From assembly GCA_003170415.1 (NCBI GenBank), contig PMZJ01000017.1, positions 1 through 57,910 of the forward strand: a stretch of 57,910 bases of DNA, written 5' to 3'. The notes under the pieces were generated by a model. That model saw only the letters and a program-made list of their open reading frames with translations, was not told the DNA's origin and made no database searches. The first letter of the stretch is position 1, and each line of letters starts with the position of its first letter. The DNA is from Phycisphaerales bacterium (lineage in GTDB: Bacteria; Planctomycetota; Phycisphaerae; Sedimentisphaerales; Anaerobacaceae). The position numbers and the translations under genes are program-made. This document shows positions 47,076 to 57,910 of the stretch, piece after piece.

Positions 47076-47306
47076 TTAATCCCGCCAGAGGTTTCGTGTA
47101 TCTTTGATTATGATGTATAACATTCCGATGAAACCGAGAAAGAAGCCGGCAAGAAGAAACCAGGGGCTGGTCTGTAATCTTTCGTCAAGTTTATAGCCGA
47201 AGTAGCAAAACAGGATAATAACGCCGGCAAACTCGACACCAAGCCCCGACCATTTCATAAGGGCCTTCCATTTTTGGTTTTCCGACTGGTTTTCCTGTGG
47301 GGACAT
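47076..47306 (-). CDS. atpZ: AtpZ/AtpI-like ATP synthase accessory protein
   Basis: 76 residues, two membrane helices with a short loop (FAGVIILFCYFGYKLDERLQTSPWFLLAGFFLGFIGMLYIII). The LDERL and G-x-x-L-G pattern fits AtpZ, which helps c-ring assembly and Mg2+ supply. Usually it lies before atpB; here it follows atpC. Confidence 0.8.
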   Translation of the reverse strand: MSPQENQSENQKWKALMKWSGLGVEFAGVIILFCYFGYKLDERLQTSPWFLLAGFFLGFIGMLYIIIKDTRNLWRD

Positions 47307-47311
47307 AAGGA

Positions 47312-47767
47312 TTAACTCTTGCCTGCGATTTCGAGCGGATTCGACACGCTCACCGCCAACAGGTTTTTAAACAGGGCGACTTTCCTGGTTTCGTGCTCCT
47401 GCTGGTCCGGGGGATAAGCAGCGGCTGATATCTTTTTTTCGATTCGTTCAATCATATGCTCGATTTTTTCCTTTTTGAGGTCGATTGAGGAAACCGCGTC
47501 GTTCGAGACGATAGTCGCCAGATTTTGTGCGATGAGGGCAAACCCCTTGTCGATAACCACAAGGGCCTTGTTAAGTTGGGGCTTGTCAGCATTTTCGGAG
47601 ACGTATTCGACTTCCATCATCCCAAGTCCAAGCTCGCAGAACATCGGCATATGGTCGCAAAGGACACCGACCATTCCGTCGTGGGCGGGGAAGACAATCG
47701 ACGTAACTTTACAATCGATTATCTTGCCCGGCGGGGCAACTACAACACATTGAAAAGTATTATCCAT
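47312..47767 (-). CDS. atpC: ATP synthase epsilon subunit
   Basis: About 151 residues from MDNTFQC (47767). The N-terminal barrel shows CVVVAPPGKIID, VFPAHDGMVGVL and ALVVIDKGFALI; the C-terminal helices are intact. Part of the rotor stalk; it can inhibit ATP hydrolysis. Some 18 bases after atpD. Confidence 0.9.
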   Translation of the reverse strand: MDNTFQCVVVAPPGKIIDCKVTSIVFPAHDGMVGVLCDHMPMFCELGLGMMEVEYVSENADKPQLNKALVVIDKGFALIAQNLATIVSNDAVSSIDLKKEKIEHMIERIEKKISAAAYPPDQQEHETRKVALFKNLLAVSVSNPLEIAGKS

Positions 47768-47785
47768 ATTCAAAGCAGGCCGATA

Positions 47786-50109
<2,324 letters not shown>

Positions 50110-50123
50110 TGTTCAGCGTATTC

Positions 50124-51632
50124 TTACTTTTTGGTTTCCTTGAATTTCTTGATGGCCGCGGCGATATTTGCCGACAGCTCATCACTTAATTTGCCGGTTG
50201 TATTAATTTCGGTTATGAAAGCCGGATATTCTTTTGTAAGCCACTGGATAAGCGGAACGCCGAATTCATTGACCTTGTTGACGGGGATATCATCGAGCAG
50301 TCCCGCTGAGCCGGCGAAAATAGTTACGACCTGTTCGCCGACGGTCATCGGGGCAAATTGCGGCTGTTTAAGCAATTCGACCATTCGGGCGCCCCTGTCG
50401 AGCTGTGCCTGTGCGGTAACATCAAGCTCGGTTCCAAGCCGGGCGAAATTGAGCAGTTCGTTATATGACGCCAGGTCAAGACGGAGCTTCGCGGCGACGC
50501 GTTTCATCGCGGCGACCTGTGCGTTTCCGCCTACTCGGCTGACGCTTATGCCGACGTCAATAGCGGGCCTGATACCTGCGTGGAAAAGGTCCTTCTGGAG
50601 ATAAATCTGACCATCGGTAATTGAAATGACGTTGGTGGGAATATAGGCGGAGACCTGGCCTTCGAGCGTTTCGACTATCGGCAGCGCGGTGAGCGAGCCG
50701 CCGCCTAATGCATCGGAAAGTTTCGCGCTTCGTTCAAGAAGCCGGCTGTGCAGGTAGAATATGTCGCCCGGATACGCCTCTCGGCCCGGAGGACGCCGCA
50801 GCAGCAAGCTCAACTGACGATACGCGACCGCGTGCTTGCTAAGGTCGTCGTAAATGCAAAGCGTGTCGCGGTGCTGCTCATACATAAAATGCTCCGCTAT
50901 AGCGCAGCCCGCGTAAGGCGCTATGTACTGCATAGGTGCGCTGTCGGCGGCGGCAGCAGCAACCACAACCGTGTAATCCATCGCACCATGACGCCTGAGC
51001 GTCTCGACTATTTCGGCGACGGTGGAATCCTTTTGACCGATGGCGACGTAAACACAGATTACATTTTGTCCCTTTTGATTAATTATTGCGTCAACGGCGA
51101 TAGCGGTTTTGCCCGTCTTGCGGTCGCCGATGATAAGCTCTCTTTGTCCCCTGCCGATGGGTATCATCGAATCAATGCTTTTTATGCCCGTCTGAAGCGG
51201 CTGCTTAACGGGCTGCCTTTCGGAGATGTTTGGGGCTTCGGATTCGATGAATCTTCTGGATGCGGATGTTATGGGCGCTTTGCCGTCGATTGGCTCACAA
51301 AGCGGGTTTACGATTCTGCCGATTAATTCGGGACCAACCGGCACCGAGAGCAACTGGCCGGTCGCATAAACATCCGAACCTCCCTTGACACTCGTGCAGT
51401 CGCCGTAAATGACGGCCCCGATGGAATCCTCTTCGAGGTTGAATACCTCGCCGCGAACGTCGTTTTCGAAGCGAAGCATTTCGCTGGACATCGCGTTGTC
51501 CAGGCCGTAGATACGCGCGATGCCGTCGCCGACCTCGACGACCCTGCCCACGGAAGAAACGTCGAGCTTGTTCTTGTACCTGGTTATCTCCTGTTTGAGA
51601 ATACTGCTGATTTCACTGATATTGGACTTCAT
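50124..51632 (-). CDS. atpA: ATP synthase alpha subunit
   Basis: 502 residues. P-loop [25 protein letters not shown] at the start and [20 protein letters not shown] are typical. Regulatory nucleotide site. Its start overlaps atpH by 20 bases. Confidence 0.97.
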   Translation of the reverse strand: MKSNISEISSILKQEITRYKNKLDVSSVGRVVEVGDGIARIYGLDNAMSSEMLRFENDVRGEVFNLEEDSIGAVIYGDCTSVKGGSDVYATGQLLSVPVGPELIGRIVNPLCEPIDGKAPITSASRRFIESEAPNISERQPVKQPLQTGIKSIDSMIPIGRGQRELIIGDRKTGKTAIAVDAIINQKGQNVICVYVAIGQKDSTVAEIVETLRRHGAMDYTVVVAAAAADSAPMQYIAPYAGCAIAEHFMYEQHRDTLCIYDDLSKHAVAYRQLSLLLRRPPGREAYPGDIFYLHSRLLERSAKLSDALGGGSLTALPIVETLEGQVSAYIPTNVISITDGQIYLQKDLFHAGIRPAIDVGISVSRVGGNAQVAAMKRVAAKLRLDLASYNELLNFARLGTELDVTAQAQLDRGARMVELLKQPQFAPMTVGEQVVTIFAGSAGLLDDIPVNKVNEFGVPLIQWLTKEYPAFITEINTTGKLSDELSANIAAAIKKFKETKK

Positions 51633-52203
51633 CTTTTATCCTTATCTGTTTGCAACTGTCCATTACCGTCCGCACGGCGTGATACAGCCGATTCTTTATC
51701 GAATTATCGATAACGCTTTCGCCGTATCTTATTATCGCCCCGCCCATAATGGCGGGTTTAACGTTCAATTTTAGCTGGACCTCCTTGCCCATCGCTTTCG
51801 AAATGGCCTGCGTGACATTGGCAAGCTCAGCAGGGTCGAGATTTTCGTGAAGCGTCAGCTCGACAATGCTGATGCCATGACGGGCATCCCATATTTCGCC
51901 GAACGCCTCTATCATTTGCGGCAGGTACATCATCCTATTGTGCCTGTCAACTTCGAGCAGGAAATTCAGGGTCAGGTCGCTTATTTTTCCCGCGAACAAT
52001 TTATTCAGGAGCGACTGTTTATATTCGGCGGAAAACTGCGGCGAGGACATAATATGCAGAAACTCCCTCTCCTCGGCGATTAGCGTCTCCAGCAGTTCCA
52101 TTTCGTCTTTCAACTCTTCGACCACTTTGAACTGCTCGGCAAGCTCGTAAATCGTTCTGGCGTAGAGGTCAGCAACATGTAAACCAATGTCGGTTCCTGT
52201 CAT
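51613..52203 (-). CDS. atpH: ATP synthase delta subunit
   Basis: 196 residues. The N-terminal helical domain ([11 protein letters not shown]) and the C-terminal [19 protein letters not shown], the OSCP motif, are clear. It joins F1 to the peripheral stalk. Overlaps atpF by 4 bases. Confidence 0.92.
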   Translation of the reverse strand: MTGTDIGLHVADLYARTIYELAEQFKVVEELKDEMELLETLIAEEREFLHIMSSPQFSAEYKQSLLNKLFAGKISDLTLNFLLEVDRHNRMMYLPQMIEAFGEIWDARHGISIVELTLHENLDPAELANVTQAISKAMGKEVQLKLNVKPAIMGGAIIRYGESVIDNSIKNRLYHAVRTVMDSCKQIRIKDEVQYQ

Positions 52204-52781
52204 CGCGTATCACCCGTTTGTTCGCGTTTGAGCTTTTCGATGGATTCATAGAGGAGTCGCAGGTTGTCCTCGTGCGTAACCGCCCTGCCGACGATTTCGC
52301 CGCTGAGCGACAGCAGCATATCCTCGGCTTCCTGCCACATCTGCTGCGAGGCGGAGATTCTGGCATATTCAATGTCCGACTGTGCCCTGCGTTTCATCTG
52401 TGCAATTTCGCTGCTGGCCTTGCCAATCATTTCCTTTTCGAGCAGCTGCGCCTGCGCGGTCAGTTTGTTCACTATTTCGATGCCTTGCTGTTTGTACTGG
52501 TCGAGCAGCAATTCGGCGTTCTTCCGCGACGTGTCTGCTGCGTCTATCTGCTGCATTATATAATCCTGACGGGCCTGGAGCAGTTTAACCAGCGGCTTCC
52601 AAGCAAATTTGGTCAGGATTACAAGGAGCAGCACAAAGGCAACCAGCGTCCATAGTGAATCTGCAAACGTGCCGCTGAAGATGCCTTGCTCCTCGGCCGC
52701 CGCCTCGCCGCCCGCTGCCAGCGCGCATACGCTTGTTAAAAGCGTCAGCAACACAACTGCTGTTGTTTTTGATTTGAGCAT
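52200..52781 (-). CDS. atpF: ATP synthase b subunit with signal-like N-terminus
   Basis: 193 residues. Residues 1-24 look like a signal peptide (TTAVVLLTLLTSVCALAAGG), residues 40-62 are the membrane anchor (LWTLVAFVLLLVILTKFAW), and the rest is a long coiled coil. The extra hydrophobic start is typical of planctomycete AtpF. Peripheral stalk. Confidence 0.93.
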   Translation of the reverse strand: MLKSKTTAVVLLTLLTSVCALAAGGEAAAEEQGIFSGTFADSLWTLVAFVLLLVILTKFAWKPLVKLLQARQDYIMQQIDAADTSRKNAELLLDQYKQQGIEIVNKLTAQAQLLEKEMIGKASSEIAQMKRRAQSDIEYARISASQQMWQEAEDMLLSLSGEIVGRAVTHEDNLRLLYESIEKLKREQTGDTR

Positions 52782-52800
52782 TTATACGCCCTTTTCTTTA

Positions 52801-53073
52801 TCATTTCATCCAGAATATCGCCAGGAAACCAATGACTAAGGCGAACAGTGTAACGCCCTCAATCAGTGCAGCCGCAATAATCATCGCCGAAACGATTCTT
52901 CCGCCTATCTGGGGTTGTCTCGCAATTGCCTCGGTTGATTTGCCGCCGATGAAACCGATACCGATACCCGCGCCGAGAACCGCCAGACCGCAGCCGACGA
53001 CGGCGCCGAGTATCGCCAGACCGTTGCCGACTCCTGCCTCGACCGCCAACACACTTCCTGCTAATTCTGTCAT
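52801..53073 (-). CDS. atpE: ATP synthase c subunit
   Basis: 90 residues, two helices with an ARQP loop. The ion site Glu is in AAALIEGVTLFALVI. The first helix has no Gln in the GIGIGF region and the Glu is followed by Gly, so the Na+ signature is absent and proton transport is expected. Confidence 0.95.
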   Translation of the reverse strand: MTELAGSVLAVEAGVGNGLAILGAVVGCGLAVLGAGIGIGFIGGKSTEAIARQPQIGGRIVSAMIIAAALIEGVTLFALVIGFLAIFWMK

Positions 53074-53096
53074 TTGTTCAAAACCTCCAAAAACGT

Positions 53097-53897
53097 TTAA
53101 TGTTCTGATTCCAAAGCCAAGCTTATAAATAACGCGGAAAGCAAAGTGAAAATATACGCCTGTATAAAAGCAACGAGCAGTTCAAGAAGCGACATCGCCA
53201 CTATTGCCCCAACCGAACCCGCTACGACAAACCAGTTCTTGAAAATCAGTATGAGGCCGATGAAAGTCGCCAGTACTATATGGCCCGCGAGCATATTCGC
53301 GAACAAACGAACAGCCAGGGCGAAAGGTCTGACCAGCGCGCTTAATATCTCCAGGACATAAATCAAAGGCAGTATCGGCCACGGCACCTTCGGCGCCAGC
53401 ATCGAAAGATATTTTAACAGCCCGTATTCTTTTATCCCGACAGCGTGAGTAAGGACGAATGTCACCATCGCCAGAGCGCCTGTAATCCAGATGTTGGCTG
53501 TGGCGCCGCCGCCATAGCGATACTCCTTGCCCGTTACAAGATAAACCATAGCTTCAGTAGGAACCATCCCGAGCAGATTCATCGTCAAAATGAAGAAAAA
53601 TATCGTCCATACGAAAAATATGAACCTGTCTGTGTTGTGTCCGAGGACTGGCCGGGCAACCTCATCACGAAGAAAAACACATAAACTTTCGACAAAGTTC
53701 TGCCACCCGCGAGGCATTAAGCTTTTCCTGCTTATCCCAAGAGGGATTATTATCAACAGGATAACCGCGGCAACAGTCACCATCAGCATATGGTTGCTGA
53801 ATACAATCTCGTATCCGCCTACCGAAAATTGAAACAACGGCTCGGCTATCACCGACCTGAGCGGGTCTAATTCAGCTAAAACAACGCTATGTAACAT
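53097..53897 (-). CDS. atpB: ATP synthase a subunit
   Basis: About 266 residues from the ATG at 53897 (a TTG start 12 bases further up is possible). The Arg helix PFALAVRLFANMLAGH is intact and VLEILSALVRP precedes it. Forms the proton half-channels. It opens the operon; no atpI gene precedes it. 53910-54091 shows no gene. Confidence 0.95.
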   Translation of the reverse strand: MLHSVVLAELDPLRSVIAEPLFQFSVGGYEIVFSNHMLMVTVAAVILLIIIPLGISRKSLMPRGWQNFVESLCVFLRDEVARPVLGHNTDRFIFFVWTIFFFILTMNLLGMVPTEAMVYLVTGKEYRYGGGATANIWITGALAMVTFVLTHAVGIKEYGLLKYLSMLAPKVPWPILPLIYVLEILSALVRPFALAVRLFANMLAGHIVLATFIGLILIFKNWFVVAGSVGAIVAMSLLELLVAFIQAYIFTLLSALFISLALESEH

Positions 53898-54091
53898 CTG
53901 CCATCCCAATGTTGCTGTCCTGTTTTATCGGTCTTTCCTTTATGTATTCGGCAAAATCAGGGCAAATTCGCCAATCAACTTTGCCTCAGGCATTGAGTTG
54001 TTGACCATTTCGGAGCAGAAGGGTAATATAACACCTATGCGGCAAACAAGCCAACTAAATATGTATCATGTTTTTAGAAAAGGAATGAAAA

Positions 54092-54178
54092 ATGTGTAAT
54101 ACGTGTGGATGCAAGTCGGGAATGAAAAAGAGCATCAAGAAGGCAAAGAAGAGCAAGGCAAAAGGCAAGAAGAAATAA
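54092..54178 (+). CDS. 28-residue Cys-rich basic protein (MCNTCGC start)
   Basis: The ribosome site AAAGGA is 7 bases before ATG. The product opens with MCNTCGCKSG, then a Lys-rich tail KKSIKKAKKSKAKGKKK. The CxxCxC motif is like the N-terminal nickel site of HypB (MCxxCGC). It may be a tiny metal- or nucleic-acid-binding protein. Low-complexity tails can arise by chance, but the start and site are good. Family not named. Confidence 0.6.
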   Translation: MCNTCGCKSGMKKSIKKAKKSKAKGKKK

Positions 54179-54203
54179 TTTCCGATTGGCGATTGCCAGT
54201 TGA

Positions 54204-54474
54204 TTACAAATTGTCCGACGAAGCCGGGCCGCCAAGCGCGGCCCTGTGAAGCTTTTCGATATGCCGGGAACTTCTGATACCGAGCCGCAAAACATTGGGG
54301 TCGGTATTGACACAGGATATTTTTCCCTCCAGGGTCATAAGAGAAACGATATTATTCACCCTCTCTTCCGAAAGATTCGAGTTCTCGAAGAGATACGCCG
54401 AATATGACAGACGCGATAGCTGCCAGAAAGAACACCACTGGGATACTCATTAAAAATCGTCTTTGTATTCTCAT
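54204..54474 (-). pseudogene. Possible frameshifted small membrane protein gene
   Basis: Frame one (54474-54352) reads MRIQRRFLMSIPVVFFLAA and on for 40 residues, with a membrane helix, ending in TAA. The next frame (from GTG 54359, or open from further up) gives 51 residues with LMTLEGKISCVNTDPNVLR. The two overlap (GTGAATAA). Either they are two small coupled genes or one gene broken by a shift near 54360-54410. They follow the XylR-like gene on the same strand. Confidence 0.35.
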
Positions 54475-54531
54475 TTCAATGTTTCCCTGTTTTAATCAAC
54501 TATGCCAAAATTTGCACAAAACACTCCGCGA

Positions 54532-55710
54532 CTATTTGTGGCCGTGAAGTTTGCTGTACTCCAGCGGCGACATTCCCATTTTCTGCTTGAAGTATCTGGC
54601 GATATGATTGGTATTATCATATCCCAAGCTTAACGCAATATCCGATATCGACAAATCCGTCTCAATCAGCATCTGGCTTATCAGGTCAATCCGCACCCGC
54701 TTAATCTCGTCGTAAACCGAACGTCCCAGTGTCTTCATAAATTTGTCATGCAGGTTGCGCCGTGAAACGCTTAAATAATTTATCACGTCATCCACCTGTA
54801 TAAGGCACTTGGCGTTATGATGAATAAACGTCAACGCCTGACTGACCAGCTCGTCCTCTACCGCAACGACATTGGTTGACTGCCTTGTTACTACCCTGTT
54901 CGGGTGAACAATTACTGTCTGGGGTGGCATCTTTTCCCCTGCCATCATCCTGTCAAGCAGCTCGCTGGCCTGGAAGCCGGCCTTCTCAACATCCAGCGAC
55001 ACACTCGACAATGGCGGGTTGGAAATATCGCATACCTGGTCGTCGTTATCTACGCCGATAATCGCCACCTCGTAAGGCACATCGAGTTTCGCGTTGGCGC
55101 AGACCTCGGTAATATGCTGCCCCCTGTCGTCATTGCACGCCATAATTCCTACCGGCTTAGGCAGCCCCCTGAGCCAGTCCGCAAGGACCGCTTCTTCTCT
55201 ATACCATAAACGGTTCGCACGGGATTTGGGCTGTTTATATAAACTCGTCTTAAAACCTGCCTCCGCTATGCGGGCGATGAAACTGTCGCCCCGCTGGCCG
55301 GACCAGTACATATCATCGAAGCCGCAGTATCCGAAATGACGGAACCCGCGTTCAAGAAGGTGCTCCGCTGCCATTTTGCCGATTGCGCGGTTATTCGCTA
55401 TTATGTTGTTACGCTCCGACCGGGGCGGCTCCATCGCCACCGCGACAAATAACGGGATATCCCATCTGGCTAACTCTTCGATGTCTCTTGAATCACGCGA
55501 TATGATACCCTGGGGCCCCCACTTCCTAAGATGCTCTAATTCGGCCCGCTCGCTGCCTCGCGCAACGTAAAACAAATCCTGCCTGTAGAACACCCACGGA
55601 AATACCCACGGCCCGTGCATCCGCGAATACCTCATAATCCCGCGGACCAGGTCTCTGCCGTATTTCCGCGAGCTTTCTATCATCAACGCGACTCGTGTTA
55701 ACTCCTTCAC
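54532..55710 (-). CDS. XylR-like transcription regulator (PBP1 domain + AraC HTH)
   Basis: 392 residues. Residues 1-275 are a LacI/periplasmic-binding-type sensor domain (VALMIESSRKYGRDLVRGI, VGIMACNDDRGQHI, VAIIGVDNDD). Residues 290-392 are an AraC-type helix-turn-helix pair with LSISDIALSLGYDNTNHIAR. Such proteins sense a sugar and activate its genes. A target operon is not evident next to it. Confidence 0.9.
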   Translation of the reverse strand: MKELTRVALMIESSRKYGRDLVRGIMRYSRMHGPWVFPWVFYRQDLFYVARGSERAELEHLRKWGPQGIISRDSRDIEELARWDIPLFVAVAMEPPRSERNNIIANNRAIGKMAAEHLLERGFRHFGYCGFDDMYWSGQRGDSFIARIAEAGFKTSLYKQPKSRANRLWYREEAVLADWLRGLPKPVGIMACNDDRGQHITEVCANAKLDVPYEVAIIGVDNDDQVCDISNPPLSSVSLDVEKAGFQASELLDRMMAGEKMPPQTVIVHPNRVVTRQSTNVVAVEDELVSQALTFIHHNAKCLIQVDDVINYLSVSRRNLHDKFMKTLGRSVYDEIKRVRIDLISQMLIETDLSISDIALSLGYDNTNHIARYFKQKMGMSPLEYSKLHGHK

Positions 55711-55819
55711 ACCCGTATTATATGCCTAAAATGGTGGATGTTAAGCAAAAAATGGCGTTCTTTTTCCGGCCCCCCTGCCGCAAAATATAGATTGGCCGCA
55801 AAAATACAAAAAAGTGCAT

Positions 55820-55844
55820 AAGAGCACAAGTTACTTGTGCTCTT
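55820..55844. promoter_or_regulatory. Hairpin/dyad between divergent genes
   Basis: AAGAGCACAAG and CTTGTGCTCTT form an 11-base perfect dyad with a three-base centre. It lies between the regulator start (55710) and the pseudopilin start (55902). It could be an operator for the XylR-like protein or a leader hairpin. The gap holds no gene. Confidence 0.45.
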
Positions 55845-55901
55845 GTGTTCTTTTGACTTGCGCTCTTTTGTTTGTCTTAGTGGCAGAGTTTTAGGATTAT
55901 T

Positions 55902-56768
55902 ATGAGCAAACGCAGCGAACCTGGATTCACATTAGTAGAACTATTAGTCGTCATCGCCATCATCGCTCTGTTGATGGCCGTATTACTCCCTGCGCTGGGC
56001 AAAGCGAGAGAACAGGCCAAAATGATCGCCTGCCTTGCAAATCTTAAGCAATGGGGCATTATCAGTTTAACGTATGCGGAGGAGAACAACGGTAATTTCT
56101 GGAGCGGCGGGTCCAATCAATATGCGGTAGCACAAGGATATACTGGGTTCTGGTGGATAGCTCAACTCAAAGTAAAAGACCAGGACTGGAAGCAAAACAA
56201 AATCTGGTTTTGCCCATCAGCTAAAAAACCAATAATTAATGAGAATGGTGCAAGTACAGGCGCCATTTCTCATTTTAGCGCCTGGGGAATTGAAAGCCAA
56301 GCATCCCTTGCAACAATACTGACAAATCTGGCGCTACCGCAATTAAATAAAAACGGAATATCAGGCAGTTACGGCATAAACGGTTATTGCCTGAACATGA
56401 ACGGCAGTACAGTGAATACAGGGAGCCAAAACTGGAAAACCATAAATGTAAAAGGCGGAGAGGCTATTCCTCTGTTTCTGGAAGCAATAAGATATGACGG
56501 ATGGCCAACTGAAAATGACCCAGCTCCAGCGGATGTATCTACGGCATGGAATGGTACCAGCGGCGATATGGGCAGATATGCTCTTAACAGACACAGGGGC
56601 TACACTGATGTTCTTTTTCTGGATGGCCACGCGAGAAAAGTGGGGGTAAAGGAGTTGTGGACTTTAAAGTGGCACCGGACTTTCAATACCGCAGGAAAAT
56701 ACACAAAAGCCGGCAAAGTTAAACCGTCCGATTGGCCGGACTGGATAAGAGGTTATCCGGACTATTGA
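55902..56768 (+). CDS. Type II pseudopilin with H-x-DG tail
   Basis: 288 residues. Prepilin signal [20 protein letters not shown] right at residue 8, with G before F as the cleavage site and E5 present. The C-terminal part has [10 protein letters not shown], the planctomycete H-x9-DG-like motif. These proteins are abundant in planctomycetes and linked to surface pili or secretion. No secretion machinery is nearby. Confidence 0.88.
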   Translation: MSKRSEPGFTLVELLVVIAIIALLMAVLLPALGKAREQAKMIACLANLKQWGIISLTYAEENNGNFWSGGSNQYAVAQGYTGFWWIAQLKVKDQDWKQNKIWFCPSAKKPIINENGASTGAISHFSAWGIESQASLATILTNLALPQLNKNGISGSYGINGYCLNMNGSTVNTGSQNWKTINVKGGEAIPLFLEAIRYDGWPTENDPAPADVSTAWNGTSGDMGRYALNRHRGYTDVLFLDGHARKVGVKELWTLKWHRTFNTAGKYTKAGKVKPSDWPDWIRGYPDY

Positions 56769-56796
56769 CGGAAACGGATTGCGTAAAAATTCTTCA

Positions 56797-57112
56797 ATGT
56801 TCCCAAAAACAAGTATAACCAGACACGAAAGGCCTGCCCTCCAAAACTTCAGCGCAGGAGGGTTCACATTAGTTAGTCGTCATCGCCATCATCGCCCTGC
56901 TGATGGCCGTTTTATTGCCTGCGCAGGGCAGGGCAAAAGAGCAAACCAAAATGGTTGTCTGCATCTCAGATCTCAAGCAATGGGGCAGCATTTACCTGTA
57001 AGCAAAAGAGGAGAACGGCAGGCAATCGTGGTCGTCGATTGGGAGGAATCCCGCCATCCCGATAGAAAGATTACTGACAATTGCTGGCATCGAATTTCGC
57101 CGGCGACTGTAA
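56797..57112 (+). pseudogene. Broken second pseudopilin gene
   Basis: Starts MFPKTSITRHERPALQ, then GFTLV. The next bases lack eight that the intact neighbour has (AGAACTAT around ACATTAGT/TAGTCG), shifting the frame. In the shifted frame [18 protein letters not shown] and DLKQWGSIYL follow, then an in-frame TAA where the intact copy has a Thr-Tyr pair. The rest of the ~190 residues is missing. The two breaks make it a clear pseudogene. Confidence 0.85.
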
Positions 57113-57760
57113 CCAGCCAGAAACAAATTGAGCAAGACAATTTAAATCATCTTCAAATTCAGCAAACGGAGTTTCAGCAAACTGAATAAAGTTCCTTTTG
57201 CCGCAAAATTCCGGAAGATATATTTCCGGCAAGGTATTGCAGTCATAGATAACGCTTTGATTTCCGCTTGGCGGCACTATTCTAGCGCTTCCCCCATAAG
57301 CGCCCCAATACTTGCCGAAATGCCCCTGATACAAGAAATTATCCACAACAATGTTGTTATAGATGCTATCGTTACTCCATACGGATTGTGTCCCCGAAAA
57401 ATAAGCCACATTACCGTCCACGGAATCCATTCGGAGGTCATACCACATATCATTTCCGCCTTCGTTAAAATCGTCTTGGACACTAAGTGATATGACAGCA
57501 AACTTAGACGAATAATAAATAATAGTTCCATCACTATTGTAGGATACGAACGACTGCTTAACAACAGAAACAAAAGGGCCGCAGCAGCCGGATGATGCAA
57601 GCACATAATTGCCGTCGATGCTGTCAGAAAGTATATTTGTATATGGCCAGTGAGTAAGGTCGTTTGACATATCAGAAAACTTGATAATCATAAAAAAGTC
57701 GGCGAAACAACAATTAACGATACAGCAAATCACAATTACAACTCCTGCCAAGTATTTCAT
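57071..57760 (-). CDS. Secreted hypothetical protein
   Basis: 229 residues. AAGGAG is 8 bases before the ATG. Signal peptide of about 20 residues (YLAGVVIVICCIVNCCFA). The rest is rich in Ser, Tyr, Asn and Gly with beta-strand pattern, resembling a lectin-like or jelly-roll secreted domain. The end FVSGWLQSPAKFDASNCQ recalls planctomycete C-terminal dockerin-like tails. Its 3' end overlaps the pseudogene. 57761-57910 has no gene. Confidence 0.65.
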   Translation of the reverse strand: MKYLAGVVIVICCIVNCCFADFFMIIKFSDMSNDLTHWPYTNILSDSIDGNYVLASSGCCGPFVSVVKQSFVSYNSDGTIIYYSSKFAVISLSVQDDFNEGGNDMWYDLRMDSVDGNVAYFSGTQSVWSNDSIYNNIVVDNFLYQGHFGKYWGAYGGSARIVPPSGNQSVIYDCNTLPEIYLPEFCGKRNFIQFAETPFAEFEDDLNCLAQFVSGWLQSPAKFDASNCQ

Positions 57761-57910
57761 AACCGTTACTCCTTTGCTTTTTATTTGCGCTCGTACGTCT
57801 TTGATTGGTAGTTCATACTTGCTTAAAATTTAATTACACTATTTTTTCTCTGGTGTCATTTTTACGCTCCCTTCAAAAAACCAGCTTTTATAATGATATA
57901 TTATGTTCTG

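Noticed and set aside
52801-53073. Sodium-binding c-ring
   Set aside because: The Gln in helix one and the Ser/Thr after the Glu that mark sodium rings are not there.

Overview
The window most likely comes from a planctomycete of the Phycisphaerae/Sedimentisphaerales kind. This is inferred from gene content only: a PBP-AraC (XylR-type) regulator beside H-x-DG pseudopilins, AtpF with a signal-peptide-like start, an rRNA unit with no 16S gene upstream, and a genome full of short dispersed repeats. No 16S is present to confirm it. The base composition is close to 50% GC by eye, with more AT-rich stretches at about 10.2-11.4 kb and 39.5-43.2 kb.

Layout. 0.1-10.1 kb: a twelve-gene operon for a membrane-bound group 4 [NiFe] hydrogenase. 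It has three antiporter-like subunits, NuoJ/K/A/H-like membrane subunits, NuoB/C/D/I-like electron-transfer and catalytic subunits, and a HycI-type maturation protease. The large subunit keeps both CxxC nickel-binding pairs, so this is a real hydrogenase and not complex I. 10.2-11.4 kb: two small accessory genes. 11.4-13.9 kb: a proton-pumping pyrophosphatase. 14.1-22 kb: a MacA/ABC/FtsX/OMF efflux operon, an orphan second permease, and a cellobiose 2-epimerase-like gene. 22-25.3 kb: a STAS protein, LarC, a small membrane protein and an exported MsrB-MsrA fusion. 25.3-30 kb: a 33-residue basic protein, a candidate structured RNA with promoter and terminator, then tRNA-Ile, tRNA-Ala, 23S and 5S, with no 16S. 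30-31.6 kb: a second epimerase and tRNA-Arg. 31.6-39.4 kb: a zinc-protease/TPR gene, YchF-like GTPase, fumarase beta, precorrin-2 dehydrogenase, U32 protease, L21, class IV aminotransferase and a YgjP-type metallopeptidase. 39.6-42.9 kb: a lone 1110-residue nuclease-STAND NTPase, the best defence candidate here. 43.2-53.9 kb: a complete F-type ATP synthase operon (atpB-E-F-H-A-G-D-C-Z) that runs on into lplT and aas. 54-57.9 kb: a 28-residue Cys-rich basic protein, a XylR-like regulator, an intact pseudopilin, a broken copy of it, and a secreted protein.

How it fits together. The hydrogenase would use reduced ferredoxin to make H2 while exporting ions; the pyrophosphatase adds to the gradient; the ATP synthase, whose c subunit looks proton-specific, spends it. 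Much of the lipid, efflux and sugar machinery is ordinary.

The most unusual material is the dispersed repeats, because they have become parts of genes. One copy encodes about 17 extra residues inside the hydrogenase maturation protease, and another encodes the charged start of the outer-membrane lipoprotein's signal peptide. The hydrogenase with a NuoA-like subunit, the nuclease-STAND protein, the structured RNA in front of the 16S-less rRNA unit, and two tiny proteins are the other main leads.
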